Assembly (NCBI RefSeq): GCF_023845585.1
Contig: NZ_JAMQHS010000001.1
Span: 62,001 to 126,000 of the forward strand
Source of the DNA: Clostridium sp. CMCC3677
GTDB taxonomy: Bacteria; Bacillota; Clostridia; Clostridiales; Clostridiaceae
Length of the DNA stretch: 64,000 bases
Direction of reading: 5' to 3'
Part shown: positions 19,140 through 28,706 of the stretch, piece by piece
How positions within the stretch are numbered: the first letter of the stretch is position 1
Layout of the letters: the number at the start of each line of letters is the position of its first letter
The notes under the pieces: model-generated
What the model was told of the DNA's origin: nothing
Database searches by the model: none
What the model saw: only the letters and a program-made list of their open reading frames with translations
Program-made: the position numbers and the translations under genes

Positions 19140-20116
19140 TTAAAAATATTATATAAATTAATACATTTTTGTAATATTTTATTATAATATACATGTAATT
19201 ATTGAGAATTTGGTGATTTTTAGATTTATTAAATATAAATTAATATTAAAAATTAGTTTATATAATAAAAAATAATCATATTAAAACCTTATATTATTAT
19301 ATGGAAATTAAAAACAAATTTACAATTATGTACTTAAAAAGATTGAAAATTCAAAATTGTAGGAATATAATAAAAAATAATAGAATATAAAATTAAATGT
19401 GTAAAAAATAACTTGAATTTATATTAACATTATAAAAACATAAAATGATTTACAATATAGACTAGATAAAAAGAGTAATTTACTGAATTAGTAGAACTAA
19501 AATACATTATATTAAAAAAGATTAAATATATTTTAATATTTTATTATATTTATTTTAGGGATCAATTAACTATTTTACTTTATGCATTAACAGTTATTGT
19601 AGCATATTAAATTATAGTCTTGTAAATATTAAAGAATTGTAGACATATATTTAATGATTCTAATATATTGTTAAATTAAAAAGTATGTATTGAAAATAGT
19701 TAACAATTAAAAAATGAGGGGGGACGTATAGGGGTGAAGTGTTAAATTGGGATAATGAAACAATATTAAAAGAAATTTTACAAAAGATAATAACTATTTA
19801 TGTACTAAAAATTTAAATGAATTTTATTAAGAAAACATTACTGAAAAAAGCTATATTAAATTTAGTGCGACATTAAATCTAAATGCTGAAGTTAAGGTAC
19901 TAATTTATTACTGATAGTAGATATATTTATTATTTTAATATATTTAATAAATTAAGAATTAACTGCTAAGTTTTATATTTAATTTTGAGTAAAGTTACTT
20001 ATCTTCTTTGTAAACAATTACAAAATTAAAATGTAAATAGTTATTAATTCTATACAGTCAATTTAACTCGAGAAGAGATTAAGAGATTAGTTAAAATATT
20101 GTATAGGGGTGTAAAA
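19140..20116 (+). other. long AT-rich leader of lipase 1 with relic coding sequence
   Basis: A gap of nearly 1 kb. Its right half aligns by eye with the leader of lipase 2 (21544-22376): shared blocks include AAATTAACTATTTTACTT-like sequence, a G-rich run (19717-19725 against 22023-22031), GTAGATATATTT, and a near-identical last 60 bases ending in GTATAGGGGTG. That same 11-mer also occurs at 19726-19736, where it precedes a decayed reading frame. No intact gene was recognised. Confidence 0.6.
19739..19914 (+). pseudogene. possible relic of a small gene upstream of lipase 1
   Basis: GTG 19739 follows AGGGGTG at a good distance and opens 25 codons beginning VLNWDNETILKEILQK. A second frame then continues as LCTKNLNEFY, a stop at 19828, and ENITEKSYIKFSATLNLNAE to a TGA at 19912-19914. 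The composition looks protein-like, so one frameshift and one stop may have broken a short gene. I do not recognise the family. The matching stretch before lipase 2 is more decayed. Chance remains possible. Confidence 0.3.
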
Positions 20117-21475
20117 ATGAAAAAATCTTTAACAAAAATATTAGGAATTTCTTTATTAGCAGTTGCTATGATAGTAACTACTTTTCCAACCAATGTAAAA
20201 GCACTTGATTCAATTAACGAACCAACAATAGAGGAAGCGGCAGAAAGTGCAGATTCACAAACACAAAATAGTGTGATAGCAATACAAGAGTCATTAAATG
20301 AAGATGGAATTAATTTAGAAACATTAAAAGGAGATCACAATAAATATCCTATTGTATTAGTTCATGGATGCATGGGCTGGGGAAGAGATGAAAAATTAGG
20401 TTTTAAATACTGGGGCGGAACTGTAGATCTTCAAGAAAAAATGCGAGATGCAGGATATGAAGTTTATACTGCAGCAGTAGGACCTATTTCAAGTAACTGG
20501 GATAGATCTTGTGAACTTTACGCTTATATAATGGGTGGTAGAGTAGATTATGGTGCATCTCATGCAGCAAAATATGGACATGATAGATATGGTAAGACAT
20601 ATCCAGGTATATACAAAAAAATAAGTAATGAAAATAAAATTCATATTGTTGGACACAGTCAAGGTGGACAAACAGTTCGTGCATTTACACAATTGTTAAA
20701 TGAAGGTAGTGAAGAAGAAAGAAACTATGGTCAAAACGATATGTCACCACTATTTAATGGTGGTAATGATTGGATTCATAGCGTAACAACAATATCTACT
20801 CCAAATGATGGAACAACATTATCAGATTCAATACCATTTGTTGATTATATAACTCCGCTATGTGGTGTAGCTGGAGTATTAACAGGATCAAATAGTATTT
20901 TAAGTGATTATTTTGACTTTAAATTAGATCAATGGGGATTAGCAAAACAAGATCATGAAACTCAAGCACATTATATAGGACGTGTTTTAAGTAGTAGAAT
21001 TTGGGAGAGGACTACAGATATATGTTCTTATGATTTAAGCACATATGGTGGAGAAGAATTGAATAAATGGGTAAAAGCACAACCAAATGTTTATTATTTC
21101 TCATGGACAACTAGTGCAACAAAACCATCAAAACTTACTGGACATCATATCCCTGAGCCAGGTGTTATGAATAAGAATTTCTATGTTAATTCACTTATGA
21201 TGGGTAAATTTACTCGTAATGATAATTCAGGCAGACCCGTTATTGATAAGAGCTGGTGGCAAAATGATGGTTATGTAAACTGTATTAGCCAAAATGGTCC
21301 TAAATTAGGTTCAAATGATATTATAAGAGAATATGATGGTACACCTGTAAAAGGTCAATGGAATGCTATGCCTACACTTATAAATGTAGATCATGAAGAT
21401 ATAATAGGACGTTATGGTAATGTAACTCAATGGTATATTGATCGTTGTAAACAATTAAGCTCATTACCAGAATAA
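20117..21475 (+). CDS. secreted triacylglycerol lipase 1
   Basis: 452-residue alpha/beta hydrolase with a clear signal peptide (MKKSLTKILGISLLAVAMIV, cleavage likely after VKA near residue 30). The oxyanion-hole motif is YPIVLVHGCMGWGRDE, the nucleophile elbow is VGHSQGG, and the C-terminal half keeps conserved Asp and His regions (DGYVNCISQ, VDHEDIIG). It resembles family I.5/I.6 lipases of Bacillus and Staphylococcus, which hydrolyse triacylglycerols outside the cell. ATG 20117 is chosen over an upstream TTG because AGGGGTG lies six bases before it. It is the first of three tandem paralogues, each with its own signal peptide. Confidence 0.88.
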   Translation: MKKSLTKILGISLLAVAMIVTTFPTNVKALDSINEPTIEEAAESADSQTQNSVIAIQESLNEDGINLETLKGDHNKYPIVLVHGCMGWGRDEKLGFKYWGGTVDLQEKMRDAGYEVYTAAVGPISSNWDRSCELYAYIMGGRVDYGASHAAKYGHDRYGKTYPGIYKKISNENKIHIVGHSQGGQTVRAFTQLLNEGSEEERNYGQNDMSPLFNGGNDWIHSVTTISTPNDGTTLSDSIPFVDYITPLCGVAGVLTGSNSILSDYFDFKLDQWGLAKQDHETQAHYIGRVLSSRIWERTTDICSYDLSTYGGEELNKWVKAQPNVYYFSWTTSATKPSKLTGHHIPEPGVMNKNFYVNSLMMGKFTRNDNSGRPVIDKSWWQNDGYVNCISQNGPKLGSNDIIREYDGTPVKGQWNAMPTLINVDHEDIIGRYGNVTQWYIDRCKQLSSLPE

Positions 21476-21504
21476 TAGTTTAATATTTATTAAATAGACT
21501 TTTG

Positions 21505-21543
21505 CAAGCTAATCAATGACTTATATTTTTGATTAGCTTGTTT
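21505..21543 (+). terminator. terminator after lipase 1
   Basis: CAAGCTAATCAA at 21505-21516 pairs with TTGATTAGCTTG at 21529-21540, followed by TTT. The stem is perfect over 12 pairs. Confidence 0.8.
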
Positions 21544-22376
21544 ACTAAGATTAAAATTATATTTAAAAATAAAAAGATTATAGATAAAAAAATGATAAAA
21601 AATAGTTATATACAGGATCAAAAAAGTAAATAAATGTATAATAAAATCACATTATAATAAAATTTTGAAAAAAAACCAAAAAATATTGAAAATTCAAAAA
21701 ACTAGGAATATAATTAAGTAAATTTCATAAAAAAGGATTTTTAGAAATAATACATAAAATTTTTAATTAGTTAAGTAATATCTATAAATAAAATCTTATT
21801 ATTTTAAAATGATTAAATATATATTTTTATTTAATATATCTATTCTTAAAGATAAATTAACTATTTTACTTAACACAATTTAAATATGTAGTTAATAAAT
21901 ATATGAATAATATGTATACAAGCCTTTAAGTAAACGTTTAAATTAAGAGTAATGTTATTTTCATATATTTATATAATTAATTGTCACTTTTAACATATAA
22001 ATAGTTAATAGTTTATAAAAAAGGGGGGGGACTTTAAAAAATTAATTAAACTATCAAATCAATAAACACTAGAAAAATTCTCTATAAATTAAAAATTCTA
22101 AATAACCTATAAAATTTAACACTGAGAAATTAATTAAAAAATAAAAATTCAACTTATTTATAGCAGTAGATATATTTTAAATTTTAATATATTTAATAAA
22201 TAAGAATTATTAATATATTTTACATTTAATATAAAAGTAATGTAGACAAGTCTTATTACAAAGGTATTTTAATATCTAACTTTTAAATGTAAATATTTAT
22301 TAATTCTATGCAGTTATTTAACAAGAGAAGAGATTAAGAGATTATTATGTTAAAAATATTGTATAGGGGTGTAGAA
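21544..22376 (+). other. long AT-rich leader of lipase 2, partial copy of the lipase 1 leader
   Basis: No gene was recognised. It shares ordered blocks with the lipase 1 leader, including TTGAAAATTCAAAA near 21690, the G-run at 22023-22031, TAGCAGTAGATATATTTT near 22160, and AGAAGAGATTAAGAGATTA plus GTATAGGGGTG just before the gene. The unit leader-plus-lipase therefore seems to have duplicated as a whole. Confidence 0.6.
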
Positions 22377-23714
22377 ATGAAAAAGTCTTTAACTAAATTA
22401 TTAGGAATTTCTTTATTAGCAGTAGCAATGACTGTAACCACTTTTCCTGCAGGGGTTAATGCTACTGAAATTACAGAAGGCTCATCAATTTTAACAGAAT
22501 CAACACAGGCAATTGAAGCTGAAGAACCAATAGAAGCACTAGATACATCAAATTTAGACTCGACTTCACAAAGTAACGATTATCCAATAGTTCTAGTACA
22601 TGGATTTATGGGATGGGGAAGAAATGAAGTAGCTGGATTTAAATACTGGGGAGGCGCTATAGACCTTCAAGAGAAAATGAGAGATAAAGGATATGAAGTT
22701 TATACAGCAACTGTAGCACCAGCTTCAAGTAACTGGGATAGAGCTTGTGAGCTTTATGCTTATATAGTTGGTGGAAGAGTAGACTATGGTGCAGCTCATT
22801 CTGAAAAGTATGGACATGCAAGGTATGGTAGAACATATCCAGGATTATATAATAAAATAAGTGATAAAAATAAAATTCATTTAGTTGGACATAGTATGGG
22901 TGGACAAACAGTGCGTACAATTACGCAACTTTTAAGTGAAGGTAGTGACGAAGAAAGAAACTATGATCAAAACAATCTTTCACCGTTATTTAAAGGAGGA
23001 AATGATTGGATTCGTAGTGTAACAACAATAGCAACACCAAATGATGGCACAACAGCAGCAGATGCTAATCCTGTAGTAGATGTTGTAAGCCCACTATTTG
23101 GAGTTTTAGGATCAGCAACAGGTCATAATTCTCTAGTTCAAAATGTATTTGATTTTAAATTAGATCAATGGGGATTAACAAAGAGGGACAATGAATCACA
23201 ACTTCATTACCTTGGACGTGTATTAAGTAGCGATATTTGGAGTGGAACTAAAGATATTGGTACTTATGATTTAACAACATATGGAGCAGAAGAACTTAAT
23301 AAATGGGTAAAAGCACAACCTAATGTTTATTATTTCTCATGGACAGTTTGTGGTACAAAGGAATCAATACTTACAGGTCACTCTATTCCGCAACCAGGAG
23401 TAATGAATTTAATGTTCTATAAGAATACTTTAGCAATGGGTAAATATACTCGTCATGAAAATGGTAAACCAATAATTAATAAAGATTGGTGGCCAAATGA
23501 TGGTTATGTAAACTGCATAAGTGAAAATGGTCCTAAATTAGGATCTAATGATGTAATAATTGATTATAATGGAAATCCTGAAATAGGAAAATGGAATGCA
23601 ATGCCTACACTTATAAATTTAGATCATGAAGATATAATAGGACGTTTTGCTAATGTTCAAGGATGGTATTTAAATCTTTGTAATCAATTAAGTTCATTAC
23701 CAGAAAACAATTAA
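22377..23714 (+). CDS. secreted triacylglycerol lipase 2
   Basis: 445-residue paralogue of the upstream lipase with the same signal peptide pattern (MKKSLTKLLGISLLAVAMTV). The oxyanion motif is YPIVLVHGFMGWGRNE and the nucleophile elbow VGHSMGGQTVR, so Met replaces the Gln of lipase 1 after the catalytic Ser. The C-terminal His region LDHEDIIGRF is conserved. ATG 22377 is selected by AGGGGTG at 22365-22371; an open frame upstream from 22347 is ignored. A linker of about 35 residues, rich in Glu and Thr, separates the signal peptide from the catalytic domain. Hydrolysis of host or dietary lipids is likely; substrate range is not predictable. Confidence 0.88.
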   Translation: MKKSLTKLLGISLLAVAMTVTTFPAGVNATEITEGSSILTESTQAIEAEEPIEALDTSNLDSTSQSNDYPIVLVHGFMGWGRNEVAGFKYWGGAIDLQEKMRDKGYEVYTATVAPASSNWDRACELYAYIVGGRVDYGAAHSEKYGHARYGRTYPGLYNKISDKNKIHLVGHSMGGQTVRTITQLLSEGSDEERNYDQNNLSPLFKGGNDWIRSVTTIATPNDGTTAADANPVVDVVSPLFGVLGSATGHNSLVQNVFDFKLDQWGLTKRDNESQLHYLGRVLSSDIWSGTKDIGTYDLTTYGAEELNKWVKAQPNVYYFSWTVCGTKESILTGHSIPQPGVMNLMFYKNTLAMGKYTRHENGKPIINKDWWPNDGYVNCISENGPKLGSNDVIIDYNGNPEIGKWNAMPTLINLDHEDIIGRFANVQGWYLNLCNQLSSLPENN

Positions 23715-23720
23715 AAATTA

Positions 23721-23757
23721 AAGAATTTAGAGGGAAGTTAAATTCTCTCTAATTCTT
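23721..23757 (+). terminator. hairpin between lipases 2 and 3
   Basis: AAGAATTTAGAGGGA pairs with TCTCTCTAATTCTT with one bulge. There is no T-tract, and only 100 bases separate the genes, so it may attenuate rather than end transcription. Confidence 0.45.
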
Positions 23758-23814
23758 GAAATAATGTCTTTGCTTTTAAATTACCTAAATTTAATTTTAA
23801 TGAGGTGAAGTGTA

Positions 23815-25398
23815 ATGAAGAGATCTTTAGTAAAAATTTTAGGAATTACTGCTTTAGCAATTTCAGTTGCTTTTACAAGTTTTTCAGCACCTGTTATGGC
23901 TGTTGAATCAACAAATTCAATTATTATAGAAGAGAGTAAATCATCTAATGATTTTATTTTGAATGAAATTGAAAATAGCACAAAAAATGAACCAACTATA
24001 GAAAATAATAAAGAGAATTTAAATGATGAAAGTTTAAATCATGAATCAAATAATAAAAAAGAAGAAGATCAGCTAAATGAAGTTAAAGAAATTTTAAAAG
24101 AATCAAAAACGGAGAATGAAGCTGAAGGTTTAGAAATACCAGATACAATAGAATTACCTAATAGTGAAGATTTCGATAGTAAATCAAAAGTTGAAGCTCA
24201 AGGTGAAATTATAGAACAAGAACCATTACAATATCCTGATATTAAAAGTGAAGTTATTGAGGAAGGAAACAAATATCCGATAGTATTAGTTCATGGATTT
24301 ATGGGATTTGGAAGGGATGAATTATTAGGATATAAATACTGGGGTGGTATTGTTGATATTCAAGAAAGTTTGAGGAATCAAGGATACGAAACTTACACAG
24401 CAACAGTAGGTCCTGTTTCAAGTAACTGGGATAGAGCTTGTGAGTTATACGCATACATAGTTGGTGGAACAGTTGATTATGGTGCAGCACATGCTAAAAA
24501 ATATGGACATGAAAGATATGGCAGAACTTTTGAAGGTATATATAAAGATGTAAGTGATGCTAATAAAATTCATCTTATAGGTCATAGTATGGGTGGACAA
24601 ACAGTACGTACACTTACTCAACTTTTAAGTGAAGGTAGTGAAGAAGAAAGAAATTATGATCAAGAAAATATATGTGCTTTATTTATGGGTGGAAAACATT
24701 GGGTTAGAAGTGTTACCACAATATCAACACCTAATGATGGAACAACATTATCAGATGTAATGCCAGCAAAAAAATTGATAAATGTTTCATTGGGAATATT
24801 AGGAACAATAAATGGGAAAGATAATTTATCTAATTGTTTATATGATTTTAAATTAGACCAATTTGGACTAAAAAAACAACCTGGAGAATCATATATAAAT
24901 TATAATAAAAGGGTTTTAGATAGTAATATATGGTCTGGAACAAAAGATATAGGACCATATGATTTATCAACTTATGGAGCTGAAGAACTAAATAAATGGG
25001 TAAAAGCTCAACCTGATGTATATTATTTTTCATGGGTAACAAAAGCTACAAAAAAATTATTAATAACAGGTTATGCTGTACCACAAATAGGTCCTATGAA
25101 TCCATTATTTTATCCAAGTGCAACTAAAATGGGAAACTATACACGTAATTATAAAGGTCCTATTATAGATGACGAATGGTTTGATAATGATGGCATTGTA
25201 AATTCAATAAGTCAAGAAGGTCCTAGATTAGGTTCTAATGATGTGATTAAAAAATTCAACGGACAACCTAAAGTTGGTCAATGGAATGTTATGCCAACAC
25301 TTATAAATACGGATCATATGGATATAGTTGGAACATTTGGTGATGTAGAAGATTGGTACATTGATTATGCAGAACAGTTAAGTAATTTACCTAGATAA
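23815..25398 (+). CDS. secreted triacylglycerol lipase 3 with acidic N-terminal extension
   Basis: 527 residues: signal peptide (residues 1-30, ending near APVMA), then about 120 residues of Glu/Asn/Ser/Lys-rich low-complexity sequence, then the lipase domain with YPIVLVHGFMGFGRDE, nucleophile elbow IGHSMGG and C-terminal TDHMDIVG. The extension is absent from the two upstream paralogues; it may act as a pro-region, as in staphylococcal lipases, or as a spacer, which is inference. GAGGTGAAGTGTA lies before ATG 23815. The tract has no long leader of its own, so it may be read through from lipase 2. Confidence 0.87.
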   Translation: MKRSLVKILGITALAISVAFTSFSAPVMAVESTNSIIIEESKSSNDFILNEIENSTKNEPTIENNKENLNDESLNHESNNKKEEDQLNEVKEILKESKTENEAEGLEIPDTIELPNSEDFDSKSKVEAQGEIIEQEPLQYPDIKSEVIEEGNKYPIVLVHGFMGFGRDELLGYKYWGGIVDIQESLRNQGYETYTATVGPVSSNWDRACELYAYIVGGTVDYGAAHAKKYGHERYGRTFEGIYKDVSDANKIHLIGHSMGGQTVRTLTQLLSEGSEEERNYDQENICALFMGGKHWVRSVTTISTPNDGTTLSDVMPAKKLINVSLGILGTINGKDNLSNCLYDFKLDQFGLKKQPGESYINYNKRVLDSNIWSGTKDIGPYDLSTYGAEELNKWVKAQPDVYYFSWVTKATKKLLITGYAVPQIGPMNPLFYPSATKMGNYTRNYKGPIIDDEWFDNDGIVNSISQEGPRLGSNDVIKKFNGQPKVGQWNVMPTLINTDHMDIVGTFGDVEDWYIDYAEQLSNLPR

Positions 25399-25427
25399 AA
25401 AAATAAAATATAATTTGCTAAAGAATG

Positions 25428-25467
25428 AAATACCTTGAACTGAAATTAGTTTGAGGTATTTTTATTT
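25428..25467 (+). terminator. terminator after lipase 3
   Basis: AAATACCTTGAACT at 25428-25441 pairs with AGTTTGAGGTATTT (two wobble pairs) across a six-base loop and is followed by a T-rich tract. Confidence 0.8.
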
Positions 25468-25539
25468 GTAAAACTGGTTAATTTTAGTTGTATTAAAAAT
25501 AAAATATATATTAATATTAATAAAGAAGGAGGCGTTAAT

Positions 25540-26319
25540 ATGGTTATAGGAATTGGTCAAATTGATATAATATGGGAAAATGAATTAATAAACATGAATA
25601 AAGTTGAAACTTTAATTAAAGAAGCATCAAGAAAAAATGTAGAATTAATACTTTTTCCAGAAATGACTTTAACAGGAGTAACATTAAATATAAATAAGTT
25701 AACTTTATCACAAGATAAAATAATCGAATGGTGTCGTGAATTAGCTATAAAAAATAATATAAATATAGGTCTTGGATATGGTAAGAAAATTGATTCCAAG
25801 GCATTGAATAATTATCTTATAATATCTAATTTTGGAGAGGTTATATCTGATTATACTAAAATACACTTGTTTACATATGGTGGAGAGCCAAAAGCATATC
25901 ATAATGGTATGAACATTCAAAATTATAAAATAGGACAATTTTCTTTAGCATCATTTATTTGTTATGACTTAAGGTTTCCTGAAATTTTTCAAGTAGCTTC
26001 AAGAAATACGCAGGCAATAACTGTCGCAGCTAATTGGCCAAAGTCAAAAATTGAAGAATGGATAAGCTTTTTAAAAGTTAGAGCGCTAGAAACTCAAAGT
26101 TATATTATAGGTATCAATAGATTAGGAGAAGGTGACGGAATAAAATATAATGGCCAATCTGCTATTGTCAGTCCATGGGGAGATATATTAAATGATTTAA
26201 GCGATAAAGAAGAACTTATAATACAAGAAATTAAATTAGAGCAAGTATTTAAATCAAGAGCGAAATTTAATGTTAAAGATGATAGGAGAGAGGATCTATA
26301 TAAAAAATATTATAGCTGA
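25540..26319 (+). CDS. carbon-nitrogen hydrolase, nitrilase superfamily (omega-amidase type)
   Basis: 259-residue cytoplasmic hydrolase. The Glu-Lys-Cys triad is seen as LFPEMTLTG, YTKIHLFTYGGE and FICYDLRFPE. These motifs, with the AANWPKSKIEEW region, are close to the YafV/Nit2 omega-amidase branch, which hydrolyses alpha-keto acid amides such as 2-oxoglutaramate; other amidase activities are possible. AAGGAGG precedes ATG 25540. It stands alone and converges on the peroxiredoxin gene. Its stop codon lies inside the hairpin at 26309-26338. Confidence 0.85.
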   Translation: MVIGIGQIDIIWENELINMNKVETLIKEASRKNVELILFPEMTLTGVTLNINKLTLSQDKIIEWCRELAIKNNINIGLGYGKKIDSKALNNYLIISNFGEVISDYTKIHLFTYGGEPKAYHNGMNIQNYKIGQFSLASFICYDLRFPEIFQVASRNTQAITVAANWPKSKIEEWISFLKVRALETQSYIIGINRLGEGDGIKYNGQSAIVSPWGDILNDLSDKEELIIQEIKLEQVFKSRAKFNVKDDRREDLYKKYYS

Positions 26320-26338
26320 CAATAAAGTCAGCTATAAT
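26309..26338 (-). terminator. terminator for the peroxiredoxin gene, overlapping the end of the amidase gene
   Basis: ATTATAGCTGAC at 26309-26320 pairs perfectly with GTCAGCTATAAT at 26327-26338. The A-run just left of it gives a T-tract on the minus strand, so it best fits transcripts arriving from the right. The amidase stop codon is inside the left arm. Confidence 0.75.
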
Positions 26339-26423
26339 TAAAAATTAGGTATGTGAATCAAAAATTAGTTTTTAAAAATTTATTAAAAGAAAATACAAAA
26401 TTAAATTGATTTTCTAAATATAA

Positions 26424-26876
26424 TTATATATTAGATAACACTTCTTCAATATGTCCTTTTACTTTAACTTTTCTAAATTCTTTAACAAGTATTCCGTTTT
26501 CATCGATTATAAAAGTGCTTCGTTCAATTCCAAGAACTTTTTTACCAAACATATTTTTTTCTTTTATAACATCATATAACTTGCAAACTGTTTTTTCTTC
26601 ATCACTTAATAAGATAAATGGCAAATTAAATTTGCTTATAAATTTATTGTGTGAATTTAAATTATCCTTACTTATTCCGATAACTACAGTATTTTTATTT
26701 TCAATAATATTATAATTATCTCTGAAATCACAAGCCTCAGCTGTACATCCAGGTGTATTATCTTTTGGATAAAAATATAAAATTACTTTTTTACCTTTAT
26801 AATCATTTAAACTGTGGATTTTTTCATCACACCCTTGAAGAGTAAAATTAGGAGCTAATTCACCTATGTTAATCAT
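26424..26876 (-). CDS. bcp: thioredoxin-dependent peroxiredoxin, PrxQ/Bcp type
   Basis: 150-residue peroxiredoxin that reduces hydrogen peroxide and organic peroxides using thioredoxin. The motif DNTPGCTAEACDFRD carries the peroxidatic Cys and, five residues later, the resolving Cys of the PrxQ subgroup. YFYPKDNTPGC and the C-terminal GIERSTFIIDENG are family-typical. On the minus strand GGAGGTG sits just before; an in-frame GTG overlaps it, so ATG at 26876 is chosen. For an anaerobe this is oxygen defence. Confidence 0.92.
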   Translation of the reverse strand: MINIGELAPNFTLQGCDEKIHSLNDYKGKKVILYFYPKDNTPGCTAEACDFRDNYNIIENKNTVVIGISKDNLNSHNKFISKFNLPFILLSDEEKTVCKLYDVIKEKNMFGKKVLGIERSTFIIDENGILVKEFRKVKVKGHIEEVLSNI

Positions 26877-27035
26877 AATATTCACCTCCGAATATATTTA
26901 ATATTATATAATAATTATTATTATTTATCAAGACATATAATATAATAATTATTAAAAGGTAGTTTATACAGTAGTATATATTTACATAACTAAAATGGAT
27001 GCTATAATTTAAGGTATATTACAGGGGGAATAACA

Positions 27036-28214
27036 ATGATTAATGATAAGCTGTTAGAGAAAATAGATAATTTGGAAGAAGAACTTATAAACTTGTATCA
27101 TATTTTGCATCAAAATCCAGAACTATCAAATGAAGAGTTTGAAACTACAAATATGATAAAAAAATTACTACAAGAAGTAGATATAGATATTTTACATACT
27201 GATTTAAAGACAGGCCTTATAGCTGAAGTGAAAGGTAATCCTAATGGACCAATAGTTGCAATAAGATGCGATATAGATGCTCTACCTATAAAAGAAGAAA
27301 GTGTTTTGTCTTATAAATCTAAAAACAATGGTAAAATGCATGCGTGTGGTCATGATTTTCATATGGCAGCAATTTTAGGTGCAGCTTATTTAATAAAGAA
27401 AAGCCAAAGAGATTTAATAGGAACAGTTAAATTTATATTTGAGCCTAGTGAAGAAAGTTCAAAAGGAGCTAAAAAAATAATTGATACAGGAGCTTTAGAT
27501 GATGTTGAAGCTATTTTCGGTTTGCATAATGTTCCTAATTTAGATGTTGGGATAATCGGAATAAAATCTGGAGCAATGACAGCAGCTGTGGATAGATTTG
27601 AAATAAAGATATCAGGTATTGGGAGTCATGCAGCAAAACCGGAAAAAAGCATTGATCCAATTATAATATCATCAAATATTATAAATGCTCTACAAACTAT
27701 TATAAGTAGAAATGTAAGTCCAATTAATGATGCACTTTTAAGTATAACTCATATAGAAAGTGGAAATTCATGGAATATAATACCTGACTATGCTTATATG
27801 GAAGGAACAGTTAGAACATTAGATAAAGAAACAAGAGAGTTGATTCCAAAAAGAATGAGTAGTCTTATTAATGGAATAGCAGAGTCATTTGGAGGAAAAG
27901 CTGAATTCATATGGCATCAGGGACATCCAGCTACAAATAATGAAAAAGAATGGGTAAATATTGCATCTCAAATAGGAAAAAGAATGGGATATAAGGTAAG
28001 TGAAAATTCAATGGGATTAGAAGGAGAAGATTTTGCTTATTATCAAGAAACTATTCCAGGTGCATTCATAATTTTTGGAACAGGCAAATCATTTGCACAT
28101 CATCACCCTAAATTTGCAGTAGATGAAAATGCAATAATAAATTGTGCTAAATACTTTGCTAATTTATCAGAAGAAGCTTTATCGATATTGGTTAAAAAAA
28201 GACATAAGTTATAA
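27036..28214 (+). CDS. M20-family amidohydrolase (N-acyl-amino acid or hippurate hydrolase type)
   Basis: 392-residue metallopeptidase of the M20D/IAA-amidohydrolase group. Metal-binding residues are seen in HACGHDFHMA (about residues 104-113), EPSEESSKGA and, near the C-terminus, FAHHHPKFAVDE. The dimerisation domain lies about 185-295. Such enzymes cleave N-acyl or N-acetyl groups from amino acids; the physiological substrate is unknown. A GGGGGAA ribosome binding site precedes the ATG. It stands alone and ends in a strong terminator. Confidence 0.88.
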   Translation: MINDKLLEKIDNLEEELINLYHILHQNPELSNEEFETTNMIKKLLQEVDIDILHTDLKTGLIAEVKGNPNGPIVAIRCDIDALPIKEESVLSYKSKNNGKMHACGHDFHMAAILGAAYLIKKSQRDLIGTVKFIFEPSEESSKGAKKIIDTGALDDVEAIFGLHNVPNLDVGIIGIKSGAMTAAVDRFEIKISGIGSHAAKPEKSIDPIIISSNIINALQTIISRNVSPINDALLSITHIESGNSWNIIPDYAYMEGTVRTLDKETRELIPKRMSSLINGIAESFGGKAEFIWHQGHPATNNEKEWVNIASQIGKRMGYKVSENSMGLEGEDFAYYQETIPGAFIIFGTGKSFAHHHPKFAVDENAIINCAKYFANLSEEALSILVKKRHKL

Positions 28215-28218
28215 GAAT

Positions 28219-28265
28219 AATACCTTAATAAATTTAAAATACTAAGTTTATTAAGGTATTTTTTT
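28219..28265 (+). terminator. terminator after the amidohydrolase
   Basis: AATACCTTAATAAA pairs perfectly with TTTATTAAGGTATT and is followed by seven T residues. Confidence 0.9.
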
Positions 28266-28342
28266 GTATAAGAAATTATAAAATATTAACATTCACTTAA
28301 AACATAGCTAAATTTAAAAATCTGGTAAAAAATATAATATTC

Positions 28343-28402
28343 TTGACAAATTTATAAACAAGTCTATAATTAGATATAAATACAGACCCCCTACCCGGGG
28401 GT
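28343..28402 (+). promoter_or_regulatory. csoR promoter with CsoR-type operator
   Basis: TTGACA at 28343-28348, 16-base spacer, TATAAT at 28365-28370. The predicted start is near 28377. Just downstream lies a GC-rich palindrome, ACCCCC at 28386-28391 and GGGGGT at 28397-28402, strikingly G/C-rich in this AT-rich DNA and of the kind bound by CsoR repressors. The GGGAGG ribosome binding site at 28403-28408 follows immediately. Copper binding to CsoR would release it. Confidence 0.8.
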
Positions 28403-28415
28403 GGGAGGATAAAGC

Positions 28416-28682
28416 ATGAGTGAAGAAAGAAAAAAAGCATTACAATCTTTAAAAACAGCAAAAGGACAAATTGAAGGGATAATAAAAATGATAGAAGATA
28501 ATAGGTATTGTATAGATGTAGCAAATCAAATATTAGCGGCACAATCATTACTTAAAAAAGCTGATTTAATGATATTACAAGGGCATTTACGTCATTGTGT
28601 TAAAGAAGCATGTCTTAATAATAATCCCGATGAAAAGATAGAAGAAATGAATAAAGTATTAGAAAAAATACTTTCTAAGTAG
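28416..28682 (+). CDS. csoR: copper-sensing transcriptional repressor CsoR
   Basis: 88-residue all-helical repressor of the CsoR/RcnR family. The Cu(I) ligands Cys32, His57 and Cys61 have the same 25- and 4-residue spacing as the Cys-His-Cys set of characterised CsoR proteins. It is preceded by a G/C palindrome in its own promoter and followed by copA and copZ. Without copper it represses the operon; with Cu(I) it leaves DNA. A long palindromic element lies between it and copA. Confidence 0.93.
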   Translation: MSEERKKALQSLKTAKGQIEGIIKMIEDNRYCIDVANQILAAQSLLKKADLMILQGHLRHCVKEACLNNNPDEKIEEMNKVLEKILSK

Positions 28683-28706
28683 GATTTAAAATATAATTTA
28701 CAACAT

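Noticed and set aside
20039..20116. VirR boxes or a known toxin sigma-factor promoter before the lipases
   Set aside because: No CCAGTT-type tandem VirR box was found, and -35/-10 matches to the TcdR/BotR consensus had wrong spacing.
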